Counted from the stretch's first letter, positions 21,327 to 29,816 are shown. The stretch: DNA of 64,000 nt from Nonomuraea glycinis (GCF_014646515.1 NZ_BMNK01000006.1:186001-250000), one strand, 5' to 3'. The notes: generated from the sequence alone by a model not told the origin. Numbers and translations: made by a program.

Positions 21327-22141
21327 CCGAGCAGCAGACCGAGCCTCAGGGTTTCCAGGTTCACCTGGACGTCTTCGAGGGACCCTTCGATCTGCTGCTG
21401 GGCCTGATCTCCAAGCACAAGCTCGACATCACCGAGATCTCCCTCTCCCAGGTCACCGACGAGTTCATCGCCTACATCCGCTCCCGCAGCCCGGTGTGGG
21501 ACCTCGACCAGACCAGCCACTTCCTGCTGATCGCCGCCACCCTCCTGGACCTCAAGGCGGCCCGGCTGCTGCCCTCGGGCGAGGTCGAGGACGAGGAGGA
21601 CCTGGCCCTGCTGGAGGCCCGCGACCTGCTGTTCGCCCGCCTCCTGCAGTACAAGGCCTACAAGGAGGTGGCCAAGGTCTTCGCCGGGCGGATGGCCTCC
21701 GAAGCCCTCCGCTTCCCCCGGACCGCGCCCCTGGAGCCCCAGTTCGCCGACCTGCTGCCCGAGCTCATCCTTGGCATCGGCCCCGAACAGCTCGCCAGGA
21801 TCGCCGCCCGTGCCTTCACCCCCAAGCTTCCCCCGACCGTCAACGTCGGCCACATCTACCAACCGCTCGCCAGCGTCCGCGAGCAAGCCGCTATCCTGAT
21901 CCAGCGCCTGCGCCGGATGCGCAGGGCCACCTTCCGGGCCCTGGTCGCCGACTGCGAGGGCACCTACGAGGTCATCGCCCGCTTCCTGGCCGTCCTGGAG
22001 CTCTTCCGGGAGTCGGCCGTCACGTTCGACCAGCTCGAACCACTCGGCGACCTGCACGTGACCTGGACAGGCGCCGACGACGGTGACGTCTCGGTGGGCG
22101 ACGACTACGAGGAGAGTCCGGAGAAGCCTGCAGATGACTGA
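21323..22141 (+). CDS. scpA: Segregation and condensation protein A
   Basis: 272 residues; the kleisin subunit that links SMC heads. The hallmark N-terminus FQVHLDVFEGPFDLLLGLI and KLDITEISLSQVTDEFIAYI are present, with a C-terminal winged-helix region (FRALVADCEGTYEVIARFLA). GTG start overlaps the parA stop. It overlaps scpB by 8 bases. The tail is acidic (GDDYEESPEKPADD). Confidence 0.96.
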   Translation: MTEQQTEPQGFQVHLDVFEGPFDLLLGLISKHKLDITEISLSQVTDEFIAYIRSRSPVWDLDQTSHFLLIAATLLDLKAARLLPSGEVEDEEDLALLEARDLLFARLLQYKAYKEVAKVFAGRMASEALRFPRTAPLEPQFADLLPELILGIGPEQLARIAARAFTPKLPPTVNVGHIYQPLASVREQAAILIQRLRRMRRATFRALVADCEGTYEVIARFLAVLELFRESAVTFDQLEPLGDLHVTWTGADDGDVSVGDDYEESPEKPADD

Positions 22142-23255
22142 CCACCCCGACGAGGCCCTCGACACGGACCGGATCCCCGCCTGGATGACCCTCCCAGGCT
22201 CCCTCGCCTCCCCACCCCCCGACCCCGAACCAATCCCCACCCCCAAGCCCTCCGACTCAACCGAGGCCCTCGACGCCGCTGGTTTGGACGGCGCTGACCT
22301 AGATGCCGCTGACCTGAATGCCGCTGACCTGAATGCCGCTGACCTAGACGGCGCTGGTCTTGACGGCGCTGGGCCTGATGTCGCTGGAGCCAATGCCGCC
22401 CTTACCTCGGCCGTCACCGACCCAGGCGCTGATCCTTCCGGCACCGACACCGCACGGGGCATCGACACCGCACGGGGCACCGAGAGCGCTGCGGGTGCCG
22501 GGACTGCCGAGGGTTCCGAGGGCGCCGGGCGCGCGGAGGGTGCCGGGAGCGCCGAGGATTCCGAGGCTGCCGGGCGCGCGGAGGGTGCCGGAAGCGCGGG
22601 GGAGGATTCGCCGGTGGCCTTTTCTGGCGCCGGTGCGGTGAGTACTGGGGCGGTGGAGTTCGGCGCAACGGGCGCGTCCGCTGTGACGGCGTCCGTTGAG
22701 GAGCAGGTGGAGGGGCCCGGGCTCAAGGCGGCGCTCGAAGCCATCATGCTGGTCGTCGACGAGCCCGTCGCCGAAATCACCCTCGCTCAGGTGCTGGAGC
22801 GCCCCACACAGGAGGTGGCGGCGGCCCTGCGGGAGCTGTCCGAGGAATACACTGCCGCCGCACGGGGTTTCGATCTGAGACAGGTCGCAGGCGGCTGGCG
22901 TTACTACACGCGCGCCGACTGTGCGCAACTGGTCGAGCGGTTCGTCCGTGACGGCCAGCAGACGCGGCTGACCCAAGCCGCGCTGGAAACACTTGCGGTC
23001 GTGGCCTACCGGCAACCGGTGAGCCGCGCTCGCGTAGCCGCGGTACGCGGTGTCAACAGCGATGGCGTCATACGGACGCTCGTCGCGAGGGGGCTGGTCG
23101 AAGAGGCCGGTTCCGACCCGGAGAGCCAAGCACTGCTCTACCGGACAAGCTCATACTTCCTTGAACGTCTGGGACTGAAGGATCTGAGCGAGCTTCCTGA
23201 GCTCGCGCCCTTCCTCCCCGACGACGTGGAAAACCTCGAGGAGACAACAAAGTGA
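22134..23255 (+). CDS. scpB: Segregation and condensation protein B with long repeat-bearing N-terminal extension
   Basis: 373 residues. The winged-helix ScpB core occupies only the last 185 (GPGLKAALEAIMLVVDEPVA onward; TQAALETLAVVAYRQPVSRA). The first 189 are low complexity: five-residue units of the type A-D-L-N/D-A between about residues 40 and 80 (22255-22395), then Gly/Ala/Glu/Ser repeats such as GRAEGAGSAED. Usual ScpB proteins are near 190-240 residues. ATG 22134 is chosen from the overlap with scpA. The extension is probably disordered and may vary in length between strains. Confidence 0.93.
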   Translation: MTDHPDEALDTDRIPAWMTLPGSLASPPPDPEPIPTPKPSDSTEALDAAGLDGADLDAADLNAADLNAADLDGAGLDGAGPDVAGANAALTSAVTDPGADPSGTDTARGIDTARGTESAAGAGTAEGSEGAGRAEGAGSAEDSEAAGRAEGAGSAGEDSPVAFSGAGAVSTGAVEFGATGASAVTASVEEQVEGPGLKAALEAIMLVVDEPVAEITLAQVLERPTQEVAAALRELSEEYTAAARGFDLRQVAGGWRYYTRADCAQLVERFVRDGQQTRLTQAALETLAVVAYRQPVSRARVAAVRGVNSDGVIRTLVARGLVEEAGSDPESQALLYRTSSYFLERLGLKDLSELPELAPFLPDDVENLEETTK

Positions 23256-25573
23256 TCAACAGGCGAAGCACCCCGTCCGGTGATGGACGCGGTCGTGGAC
23301 GCACCGGCGGCGCAGGCCGTGGTGGACGTCCCGCCTTCCGTTCGGACGACTCGCGCGGCGGTCCCCGCCGCGACGACTTCCGTGACGGTCCCCGCCGCGA
23401 CGACCGCGGCGGTTCCCACCGAGACGACACCCGCGGCGGTTCCCACCGAGACGACACCCGCGGCGGTCCCCGCCGCGACGACTCACGCAGCGACGCGCAT
23501 GCTCCCCGCCGTGACGACTCACGCGGTGAGGCACGCGGCCCGCGCCGCGACGATTCCCGTGGTGAGGCACGCGGCCCGCGCCGCGACGACTCGCGCGGTG
23601 ACGCGCGCGGCGGCCCGCGTCGCGATGACCCCCGTGGCGACAGCCGTGGTGGCCCGCGCGGCAGCTCCCGTGGCGGTGACTCGCGCGGCGGCGGCTTCGG
23701 CGGCCCGCGCGGCGGTTCCCGCGACGACCGTGGCGGCTACGGCGCTTCGCGGACGACGTCCCGCAACGATGACCGCGGCGGTTCGCGGGGGAGTTCCCGT
23801 GGCGACGACCGCGGTGGGTTCCGCCGCGATGACCGCGATGCCCGGGGTGGCCGCGACGATTCCCGTGGTGGATTCCGCCGCGACGATTCTCGCGGTGGCG
23901 CGCCCCGCACCGATTCTCGCGGCGGCCCCCGCCGTGACGACGCCGGTCGTGGCAATGGCCGCGACTCCAGGAGCGAAGCCGGATCCGGCCGTGACTCGCT
24001 CCGCGCCGACCGTGGCGGGGCCCGCACCAGGTACGGCAGGTCGCCTGGGCGTGACAGCCGCGAGCGTACGGGCTTCGCCGGCGGCAGGTCCGAGCGCGGC
24101 TACGACTCCCGCCCCGGCGGCCGCGAGAGCTATGGCTCCCGCGAGGGCTCCAGCTCCCGCGAGGGCTACGGCTCAGCATCTCGTGAGGGCTACGGCTCGA
24201 CTTCGCGCGAGCGCTCCGGTTCTACCTCCCGCGACGGCTATGGTTCCCGCGAGGGTTCCGGCTCCCGTGGGGGCTACGGTTCCCGCGAGGGTTCCGGTTC
24301 CGCCTCCCGGGACGGTTACGGGTCGACCTCCCGTGAGGGTTCCGCTCACCGCGAGGGTGAGGGCTATCGCTCCCGTGAGGGCTACAGCTCCGCACCCCGT
24401 GAGGGCTACAGCTCCGCACCCCGTGAGGGCTCGACGTCTCGTGGTGACTTCCGCTCGGACTCGCGTGGCGGCCGTGACGAGGGCCGTACGGGCTCGCGGG
24501 ACGATCGTGGCGGGTCCCGTCCGGTGCGCGGCGGTGGTGACCGCGAGGACCGTGGCGGGTTCAAGGCCGACCGCAGCGGGCGCAGGGAAGGCGCCTCCCA
24601 GGGGGGCACGACCCGCGCCAGGTTCGGCAGGCGTGATGAGGGAGCCGGCCGTACCCGGGACGGTGGCCGTACCCCGAGACGAGATGACGTGCAGACGGTC
24701 GGCGGCTCGCCGCGCGCCGGCTACGGCGACAGCCGTGGCGGGCGGGCGCAGGCGCCCAGGGACCGGTTCAAGACGGCGCGTCAGCCGATGCGTGACCCCG
24801 CCCTCTTCCCCGCCGGCTACACCGACGAGCGGGACACCACCGAGGTGCCCGGCGGCGTCCGGCTGCAGAAGGTGCTCGCCCAGGCGGGCGTGGCCAGCCG
24901 GCGTGCCTGCGAGGAGATGATCGGTGACGGTCGTGTCACCGTGAACGGGCAGGTCGTGCGGCGGTTCGGGGCCAAGGTGGACCCGGCCACGCAGATCATC
25001 CACGTGGACGGCAAGCGCATCCCGACCGCGCCCGACCTGGTCTACTACGCGCTGAACAAGCCCATCGGCGTGGTCTCCACCATGGACGACCCGCAGGGGC
25101 GGCCGTGCCTGGCCGACTATGTGGAGGAGCTCGCGCCGCGGCTGTTCCACGTGGGCCGGCTCGACACCGAGACCGAGGGCCTGCTGCTGCTGACCAACGA
25201 CGGTGAGCTGGCCAACCGGCTGACGCACCCGAGCTATGGCGTGCAGAAGAAATACTGGGCCAAGGTCCCCGGCCCGATCCCGCGTGACCTGGGCCGCAGG
25301 CTCAAGCAGGGGATCGAGCTGGAGGACGGCCTGGCCAAGGCCGACAGCTTCGCGATCGTGCAGGAGCACGGCCAGCAGGCGCTGGTCGAGGTGGTGCTGC
25401 ACGAGGGCCGCAAGCATGTCGTACGGCGCATGCTCGAAGAGGCGGGTCACCGGATCATCGACCTGGCCAGGATCGAGTTCGGGCCCGTCAAGCTGGGCCG
25501 TACCAAGCCCGGCACCATCAGGTCGCTGAGCCTGAAGGAAGTAGGCGAACTGTACGCGGCCGTGAAGCTTTGA
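23252..25573 (+). CDS. rluB: Pseudouridine synthase (RsuA/RluB family) with giant repetitive N-terminal tail
   Basis: 773 residues; only the last 240 are enzyme. The S4 RNA-binding domain begins near residue 535 (LQKVLAQAGVASRRACEEMI), the catalytic Asp is in HVGRLDTETEGLLLLTNDG, and KKYWAKV and GRKHVVRRML follow. It should modify 23S rRNA (RluB-like). Residues 1-530 are a repeat tail: first PRRDDSRG-type units, then GYGSREG/STSREG-type units, rich in Arg, Asp, Gly and Ser with almost no hydrophobics. It resembles RGG/RS-type RNA-binding disordered regions. GTG start overlaps the scpB stop. Confidence 0.93.
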   Translation: MINRRSTPSGDGRGRGRTGGAGRGGRPAFRSDDSRGGPRRDDFRDGPRRDDRGGSHRDDTRGGSHRDDTRGGPRRDDSRSDAHAPRRDDSRGEARGPRRDDSRGEARGPRRDDSRGDARGGPRRDDPRGDSRGGPRGSSRGGDSRGGGFGGPRGGSRDDRGGYGASRTTSRNDDRGGSRGSSRGDDRGGFRRDDRDARGGRDDSRGGFRRDDSRGGAPRTDSRGGPRRDDAGRGNGRDSRSEAGSGRDSLRADRGGARTRYGRSPGRDSRERTGFAGGRSERGYDSRPGGRESYGSREGSSSREGYGSASREGYGSTSRERSGSTSRDGYGSREGSGSRGGYGSREGSGSASRDGYGSTSREGSAHREGEGYRSREGYSSAPREGYSSAPREGSTSRGDFRSDSRGGRDEGRTGSRDDRGGSRPVRGGGDREDRGGFKADRSGRREGASQGGTTRARFGRRDEGAGRTRDGGRTPRRDDVQTVGGSPRAGYGDSRGGRAQAPRDRFKTARQPMRDPALFPAGYTDERDTTEVPGGVRLQKVLAQAGVASRRACEEMIGDGRVTVNGQVVRRFGAKVDPATQIIHVDGKRIPTAPDLVYYALNKPIGVVSTMDDPQGRPCLADYVEELAPRLFHVGRLDTETEGLLLLTNDGELANRLTHPSYGVQKKYWAKVPGPIPRDLGRRLKQGIELEDGLAKADSFAIVQEHGQQALVEVVLHEGRKHVVRRMLEEAGHRIIDLARIEFGPVKLGRTKPGTIRSLSLKEVGELYAAVKL

Positions 25574-25579
25574 CTTCAT

Positions 25580-25616
25580 CCCGCCGCGAGACGGGAGTCT
25601 CCCGTCTCGCGGCGGG
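25580..25616 (+). terminator. Strong hairpin terminator after the pseudouridine synthase
   Basis: A perfect 17 bp stem (25580-25596 with 25600-25616) and 3-base loop GTC, starting 6 bases after the stop codon, followed by GTGTTTAC. It is a very stable Rho-independent-like terminator although the U-tract is poor. It also lies at the far end of the TnpB element on the other strand and could be read as that element's terminal hairpin. Confidence 0.8.
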
Positions 25617-25623
25617 GTGTTTA

Positions 25624-25900
25624 CTGCTGCTTCTACGCCGCGTGCGCGGTGGAGGTTTCGGGCGGTGCCAGGTTCGGGATCGCCTTGCCTGGTCTTACCT
25701 GCCCTTCACAGTCGTTTCGGGTGTCCGCCAGCCCGGCGGCCACGTCATGCACCGACCCCATATCGTGCGGGCCGTTTGAGTCGTTCAGGCCGTTCACATC
25801 GTTCGGGTTTTCAGGCGGATGCCTTCGGCCAGGATGTTGAGTGCGGCGGCGATGTCACGGTCGTGGTGCTCGCCGCAGGAGAGGCAGTCCCAGACACGGA
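25624..25900 (-). ncRNA. Candidate omega RNA (guide scaffold) of TnpB
   Basis: In this family the guide RNA scaffold overlaps the 3' end of tnpB and extends to the element's right end. The minus strand downstream of the tnpB stop (25793 to about 25624) is non-coding, GC-rich and able to fold (for example ACCGCGCACGCGGC), and contains GAAGCAG (25627-25633), a motif I recall near the right end of many such elements. Boundaries are guesses; there is no direct evidence of transcription. Confidence 0.35.
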
Positions 25901-26936
25901 CATCCAGGCTGAGCTTCCCGATCCGGTGGCCGCAGCAGGGGCACAGCTGGGAGGAGGGATACCAGCGGTCGATGGTGATGAAGCTGCGGCCGTAGCGGGC
26001 GGCTTTGCCTTCCAGCAGGCGTAGGAAGGTGCCCCAGGAGGCGTCGTTGACGCTCTTGGCCAGTCTGCCCCGCGCCAGTCCTCGCACGGCCAGGCCCTCG
26101 ACCGCCACCACTTGGTTCTCGCGGACGATCGTGGTGCTGGTCCGGTGCAGGAAGTTCCGGCGGGCATCGCTGACCTTGGCGTGCTGACGGGCGACTTTGA
26201 TGCGGGCTTTGGTGCGGTTGGCGCTGCCCTTCTTCTTGCGTGACAGGGCACGCTGAAGTTTCTTCAGCTTGCGTTCCCTGCGGCGCAGCCACTTCGGGTT
26301 GGCGATCTTTTCGCCGTCGGAGGTGACCGCGTAGTGGGTCAGACCGAGATCGATCCCCGTCTCCGCATCACTGCGGGGGAAGGCCTGGCTGTCGTCCGGC
26401 ACGTCAACGACAAAGGAGGCGAAATATCTGCCCGCCGCGTCCTTGACGACCGTCACGCTCGACGGCGGAGCGGGGAGCTCGCGCGACCACCGCACCTCGA
26501 TCTCACCGATCTTCGCCAGATACAACGCATTCCCAGCACCGCCGGGGCGGAGCCTGAATGCGGTGGTGGTGAACCGGGCCGACTGGCGGTGATCACGGCG
26601 CGACTTGAACACCGGCAACCCCACCTTCGGGCCCTTACGCTTGCCCGACACCGAAGCGAAAAAGTTGCCATAGGCCACGTCCAGGTCCCGCAGCGACTGC
26701 TGCAACGGCACCGGGGACACCTGTCCGAGCCAGTCCCGTTCAGGAGTGCGCTTGGCGGCGGTGATGCAGATCTGCTGCAACCGTGGGCCACTGATCCGTG
26801 CCCTGTCGGCTTTCCACGCGGCTTTACGTCGGGCCAGCGCGTCGTTCCATACTGCCCGGACACACCCGAACAACCGAGCCAGAGACGCTTGCTGGGGCGC
26901 GTCCGGGTACAGCCGGTAGTTGTAGCGCAGCTTCAC
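25794..26936 (-). CDS. tnpB: TnpB RNA-guided endonuclease (IS200/IS605 OrfB)
   Basis: 380 residues. The N-terminal helix-turn-helix starts VKLRYNYRLYPDAPQQASLA. RuvC residues appear intact: Asp in GIDLGLTHYAV, Glu in VVAVEGLAVRGL, and Asp in HHDRDIAAALNIL; the zinc finger is CPCC...CLSC. TnpB proteins are RNA-guided nucleases that preserve their element and are ancestors of Cas12. GTG 26936 is chosen because GGAGAGGGG lies upstream and the family begins with this strand. No truncation is visible, so it may be active. Confidence 0.93.
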   Translation of the reverse strand: MKLRYNYRLYPDAPQQASLARLFGCVRAVWNDALARRKAAWKADRARISGPRLQQICITAAKRTPERDWLGQVSPVPLQQSLRDLDVAYGNFFASVSGKRKGPKVGLPVFKSRRDHRQSARFTTTAFRLRPGGAGNALYLAKIGEIEVRWSRELPAPPSSVTVVKDAAGRYFASFVVDVPDDSQAFPRSDAETGIDLGLTHYAVTSDGEKIANPKWLRRRERKLKKLQRALSRKKKGSANRTKARIKVARQHAKVSDARRNFLHRTSTTIVRENQVVAVEGLAVRGLARGRLAKSVNDASWGTFLRLLEGKAARYGRSFITIDRWYPSSQLCPCCGHRIGKLSLDVRVWDCLSCGEHHDRDIAAALNILAEGIRLKTRTM

Positions 26937-27189
26937 TGAACACCACCCCTCTCCATGACCACAAACACAACCACTAACACTGTGCAATGGATCGCACACT
27001 TTCCGCGAACTCGAACATGCTAGCGGCTACTCCCATGTCCAAGCCAGACGCATACCGACGCGGCATGCATCAATCGGCAACGCCGACCAGCGCGACCGGT
27101 CCATGGTCCGCACCACGCACTCCTGCCTGGTTGCCCCGCCTACCGGCAGGCCATCCCCTGACGGGAACCGCATTCATCCCCAGCCTGAA

Positions 27190-27262
27190 GGCCAGGGCTT
27201 TTTGCGGACCTTTGGTAGCCTGGCCAGAACGCAGGAGCCCGTGCGAATCTCCGCACGGGCTC
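27190..27262 (+). promoter_or_regulatory. Leader with two hairpins upstream of aroH
   Basis: GGCCAGG (27190-27196) can pair with CCTGGCC (27219-27225). An exact 11 bp stem, GAGCCCGTGCG (27235-27245) with CGCACGGGCTC (27252-27262), has a 6-base loop and stands 26 bases before the aroH ATG. The second hairpin could be an intrinsic terminator or attenuator; there is no U-tract behind it. No leader peptide rich in aromatic residues was recognised. The rest of 26937-27288 holds nothing I can name. Confidence 0.5.
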
Positions 27263-27288
27263 TCCCGCTTATAGAAGGAGCGAAGCGC

Positions 27289-27648
27289 ATGGTGAGGGCG
27301 ATCCGCGGGGCCATCCAGGTGGGTGCCAACGACCGCGACTCGATCATCGAGGGGACGACCGAGCTGGTCGCCCAGATCATGGCGCGCAACGAGCTCACCA
27401 CGGATGACGTGATCAGCGTGCTGTTCACGGCGACGCCCGACCTGACCGCGGAGTTTCCCGCGCTGGCGGCGCGCAAGCTGGGCTTCCACGATGTGCCGCT
27501 GATCTGCACCACCGAGATCGACGTGCCCGGCGCGCTGCCCCGGGTGGTGCGGCTCATGGCGCATGTGGAGACCGACCGGCCGCGCGCCGCCATCCAGCAC
27601 GTCTACCTGCGTGGCGCCGTCGCGCTGCGCCAGGACATCGCTCAGTAA
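27289..27648 (+). CDS. aroH: Chorismate mutase, AroH class
   Basis: 119 residues, the usual size of monofunctional AroH enzymes. MVRAIRGAIQVGANDRDSI is the family start with the active-site Arg; TTDDVISVLFTATPDLTAEF and CTTEIDVPGALPRVVRLMAH follow, and the conserved HVYLRGAVALR closes the active site. It converts chorismate to prephenate. AAGGAG lies 9 bases before the ATG. It is followed 21 bases on by tyrA, so the two make prephenate and use it for tyrosine. Confidence 0.96.
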   Translation: MVRAIRGAIQVGANDRDSIIEGTTELVAQIMARNELTTDDVISVLFTATPDLTAEFPALAARKLGFHDVPLICTTEIDVPGALPRVVRLMAHVETDRPRAAIQHVYLRGAVALRQDIAQ

Positions 27649-27669
27649 TCAAGCATCCGGGACGAAGAC

Positions 27670-28764
27670 ATGGCCTCCGAACTCCGCACCGTTCTGGTGG
27701 TGGGCACCGGTCTCATCGGCACCTCGCTGGCGCTGGCGCTGCGTCAGAAGGGCGTGCGGGTGCTGCTCGCCGACCGTGACCAGGGCGCCGTCCGGCTGGC
27801 GCGCGAGCTGGGCGCGGGGGAGGAATGGCAGCCGGACGAGCGGCGGGCGGAGGCGATCGACCTCGCGGTGATCGCGGTGCCGCCGGGCCAGGTCGCCGAC
27901 GAGCTGCTGTCGCTGCAGAAGGGCGGCGTCGCCCGGTTCTACACCGACGTGGCGAGCGTCAAGGCGGAGCCGATCGAGTGCGCCGCCCGGCTCGGCTGCG
28001 ATCTGACCAGCTATGTGGCTTCTCATCCCCTCGCCGGGCGGGAGAAGTCCGGGCCCGGCGCGGGCCGCGCGGACCTGTTCCTGGGCCGGCCGTGGGCGAT
28101 CTGCCCGACGGCCGAGGCGTCCGGCGCGGCCAGGGCGGCCGTGCTGCGGCTGATCGAGCTGTGCGGCGCCAACCCGGTCGAGGTGGACGCCGTCGATCAC
28201 GACAGGGCGGTGGCGGTCGTCTCGCACGCTCCGCATGTGGCCGCGGCGGCGGTCGCGGCGCGCCTGTCCGACGCCACCGAGGTCGCGCTCGGCCTGGCGG
28301 GGCAGGGGGTGCGCGACGTGACCCGGATCGCGGGCGGCGACCCCGGCCTGTGGCTGGGCATCCTGTCGGGCAACGCCGCCCCGGTCGCCGAGGTGCTGGA
28401 GGCGGTCTCCCACGACCTGGCCGAGGCCGCGTCCGCGCTGCGCGCGCTGGCCGACGGCGACGGCACGGCACACGGCGAGATCACCCAGTTGCTCAAGCGC
28501 GGCGTCGCGGGCCACGACCGCATCCCGGGCAAGCACGGCGGCCCGGCTCCCGCCTACGTCGTCGTCCAGGTCGTCATCGGCGACCGTCCGGGCCAGCTCG
28601 CCCGGCTCTTCCAGATCTGCGACGAGGTCGGGGTCAACGTCGAGGACGTGCGCCTGGAGCACGCGCCCGGCCTGCCGCTCGGCATCGCGGAGCTGTCGGT
28701 GCAGCCGGACTCGGCCCCGGTGCTCGCCCAGGCCCTGCGCGAACGCGACTGGCAGCTTCCCTGA
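27670..28764 (+). CDS. tyrA: Prephenate dehydrogenase
   Basis: 364 residues. The NAD-binding N-terminus is VLVVGTGLIGTSLALALRQK; the conserved SHPLAGREKSGPGAGRADLF carries the catalytic His; and the C-terminal 75 residues (YVVVQVVIGDRPGQLARLFQ) form an ACT domain, probably for feedback by tyrosine. It oxidatively decarboxylates prephenate to 4-hydroxyphenylpyruvate. It is in an operon with aroH. Confidence 0.95.
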   Translation: MASELRTVLVVGTGLIGTSLALALRQKGVRVLLADRDQGAVRLARELGAGEEWQPDERRAEAIDLAVIAVPPGQVADELLSLQKGGVARFYTDVASVKAEPIECAARLGCDLTSYVASHPLAGREKSGPGAGRADLFLGRPWAICPTAEASGAARAAVLRLIELCGANPVEVDAVDHDRAVAVVSHAPHVAAAAVAARLSDATEVALGLAGQGVRDVTRIAGGDPGLWLGILSGNAAPVAEVLEAVSHDLAEAASALRALADGDGTAHGEITQLLKRGVAGHDRIPGKHGGPAPAYVVVQVVIGDRPGQLARLFQICDEVGVNVEDVRLEHAPGLPLGIAELSVQPDSAPVLAQALRERDWQLP

Positions 28765-28838
28765 CGCTGGACGCCTGACGCCCGACGCCGGAGGCTGGAC
28801 TGGGGAAGGGCGCGGCGCTGACTTTGCCACCCCTTCGG

Positions 28839-29702
28839 TCACGTACCGTGATCGCGCTCGAGGGTGCGGCGTGCCTGCTCGACGTCGGGTGGGAGCTGCC
28901 GGCGCTGGGCCAGCGCCTGGGGCAGGCGTGGCAGCGTCGTACGCAGTCCGCGCCAGCCCAGGGGGCCGCGGCGCAGGGCGCCGAGCGAGCGCAGGGCCAC
29001 CACGCGCCAGGGGCGGCGCAGGACGGCGGTGAGCACGGCGTTGCGCACCGCCAGCGCCTGCCGTCCGGCGGGGTCGCGGGGCGGCGACGGATGGTGGTGC
29101 GCCACCACGGCGTCGACGTAGGCGAGCCCCCAGCCCTGGGCGGCCAGGTCCATGGCCAGGCGCTCCTCCTCGCCGAAGAAGAAGATCACCTCGTCGAATC
29201 CGCCCGCTTCCAGAAACGCCTTCTTGCGCACCACCGCCCCGCACGCCAGGAAGCCGAGCACGCTGGGCCCCGGAAGGTCGTCCTGTACGCCGAGAGGTGA
29301 GCGCCGCATCTCCTCGCTCACCGGATCGAGCCGCTGCTCGGCCCCGACGAGGACGCGGGCGCCGAGCATGGCCAGCCGTGGGTGGGCGTCGAGGACGTCG
29401 GCGGCCAGGTCCAGCGCGCCGGCGGCCCACCAGGAGTCGTCGTCGGCGAAGGCCACGTAGGGCGTCTCGGCCAGCTCGACGCCCAGGTTGCGGGCGGGCG
29501 CGCCCAGGTTGCGGCCGGCCTCGACGACGCGCACGTGCGGGAAGTGGCGCTGGACGAAGCCGACGGTGCCGTCCGTGGAGCCGTTGTCGACCAGGATCAC
29601 CGGGCTGGGATGGTGGGGGAGCGAGCGCTGGAGCGCGCGGAGCCGGTTCATGGTGGCGACCACCACCGTCACCCTGCCGGCCATGTCTCTCAAATCCGCC
29701 AT
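28839..29702 (-). CDS. Family 2 glycosyltransferase
   Basis: 287 residues with the GT-A fold: VTVVVATMNRLRALQRSL, VILVDNGSTDGTVGFV, and the metal-binding DDD of YVAFADDDSWWAAGAL; then FLACGAVVRKKAFLEAGGFD and a FGEEERLAMDL acceptor-site loop. It transfers a nucleotide-activated sugar to an unknown acceptor. No membrane segment is seen. ATG 29702 follows AAGGAG by 6 bases; the frame is open further upstream but would cross the TetR operator. It is convergent with tyrA. Confidence 0.9.
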   Translation of the reverse strand: MADLRDMAGRVTVVVATMNRLRALQRSLPHHPSPVILVDNGSTDGTVGFVQRHFPHVRVVEAGRNLGAPARNLGVELAETPYVAFADDDSWWAAGALDLAADVLDAHPRLAMLGARVLVGAEQRLDPVSEEMRRSPLGVQDDLPGPSVLGFLACGAVVRKKAFLEAGGFDEVIFFFGEEERLAMDLAAQGWGLAYVDAVVAHHHPSPPRDPAGRQALAVRNAVLTAVLRRPWRVVALRSLGALRRGPLGWRGLRTTLPRLPQALAQRRQLPPDVEQARRTLERDHGT

Positions 29703-29790
29703 CTCGGCTCCTTCGCCCCATGCCTTCCTTTCCGGGAACACCGCGCTTACTCGTGCTTGACGGGGCGTTGAGAGGGGCGTACAAAGAGTG

Positions 29791-29805
29791 GGTAACAGTG
29801 TTACC
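29791..29805. promoter_or_regulatory. TetR operator candidate
   Basis: GGTAAC, AGT, GTTACC: a perfect 6+3+6 palindrome 11 bases upstream of the TetR gene start, between it and the divergent glycosyltransferase. Size, symmetry and position are those of a TetR autoregulatory operator. Confidence 0.65.
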
Positions 29806-29816
29806 GGACAGAAACG

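Larger units (their letters stand above)
25617..26999 (-). mobile_element. IS200/IS605-type element with orphan TnpB; ends not defined
   Basis: A single-gene element inserted in the core block between the pseudouridine synthase and aroH. It carries tnpB but no Y1 or serine transposase (tnpA), so it would need a transposase in trans. Ends are approximate. The downstream (right) end is probably near 25617-25640, where the minus strand carries GTAGAAGCAGCAG; the upstream (left) end is somewhere in 26940-27180. Comparing with an empty site in a relative would define both. Confidence 0.5.

Noticed and set aside
23300-24480. CRISPR-like array in the repeat-rich part of the pseudouridine synthase gene
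   Set aside because: The repeats are in frame, degenerate, without constant spacers, and encode the Arg/Gly/Asp/Ser tail. No cas genes are near.
24173-25579. Long minus-strand frame opposite the pseudouridine synthase
   Set aside because: The repeat-rich DNA opens all frames; the antisense product is Ala/Thr/Gly repeats without a domain.
25794-26936. Miniature Cas12 effector
   Set aside because: Size, N-terminal start and lack of array and adaptation genes fit TnpB of an IS element.
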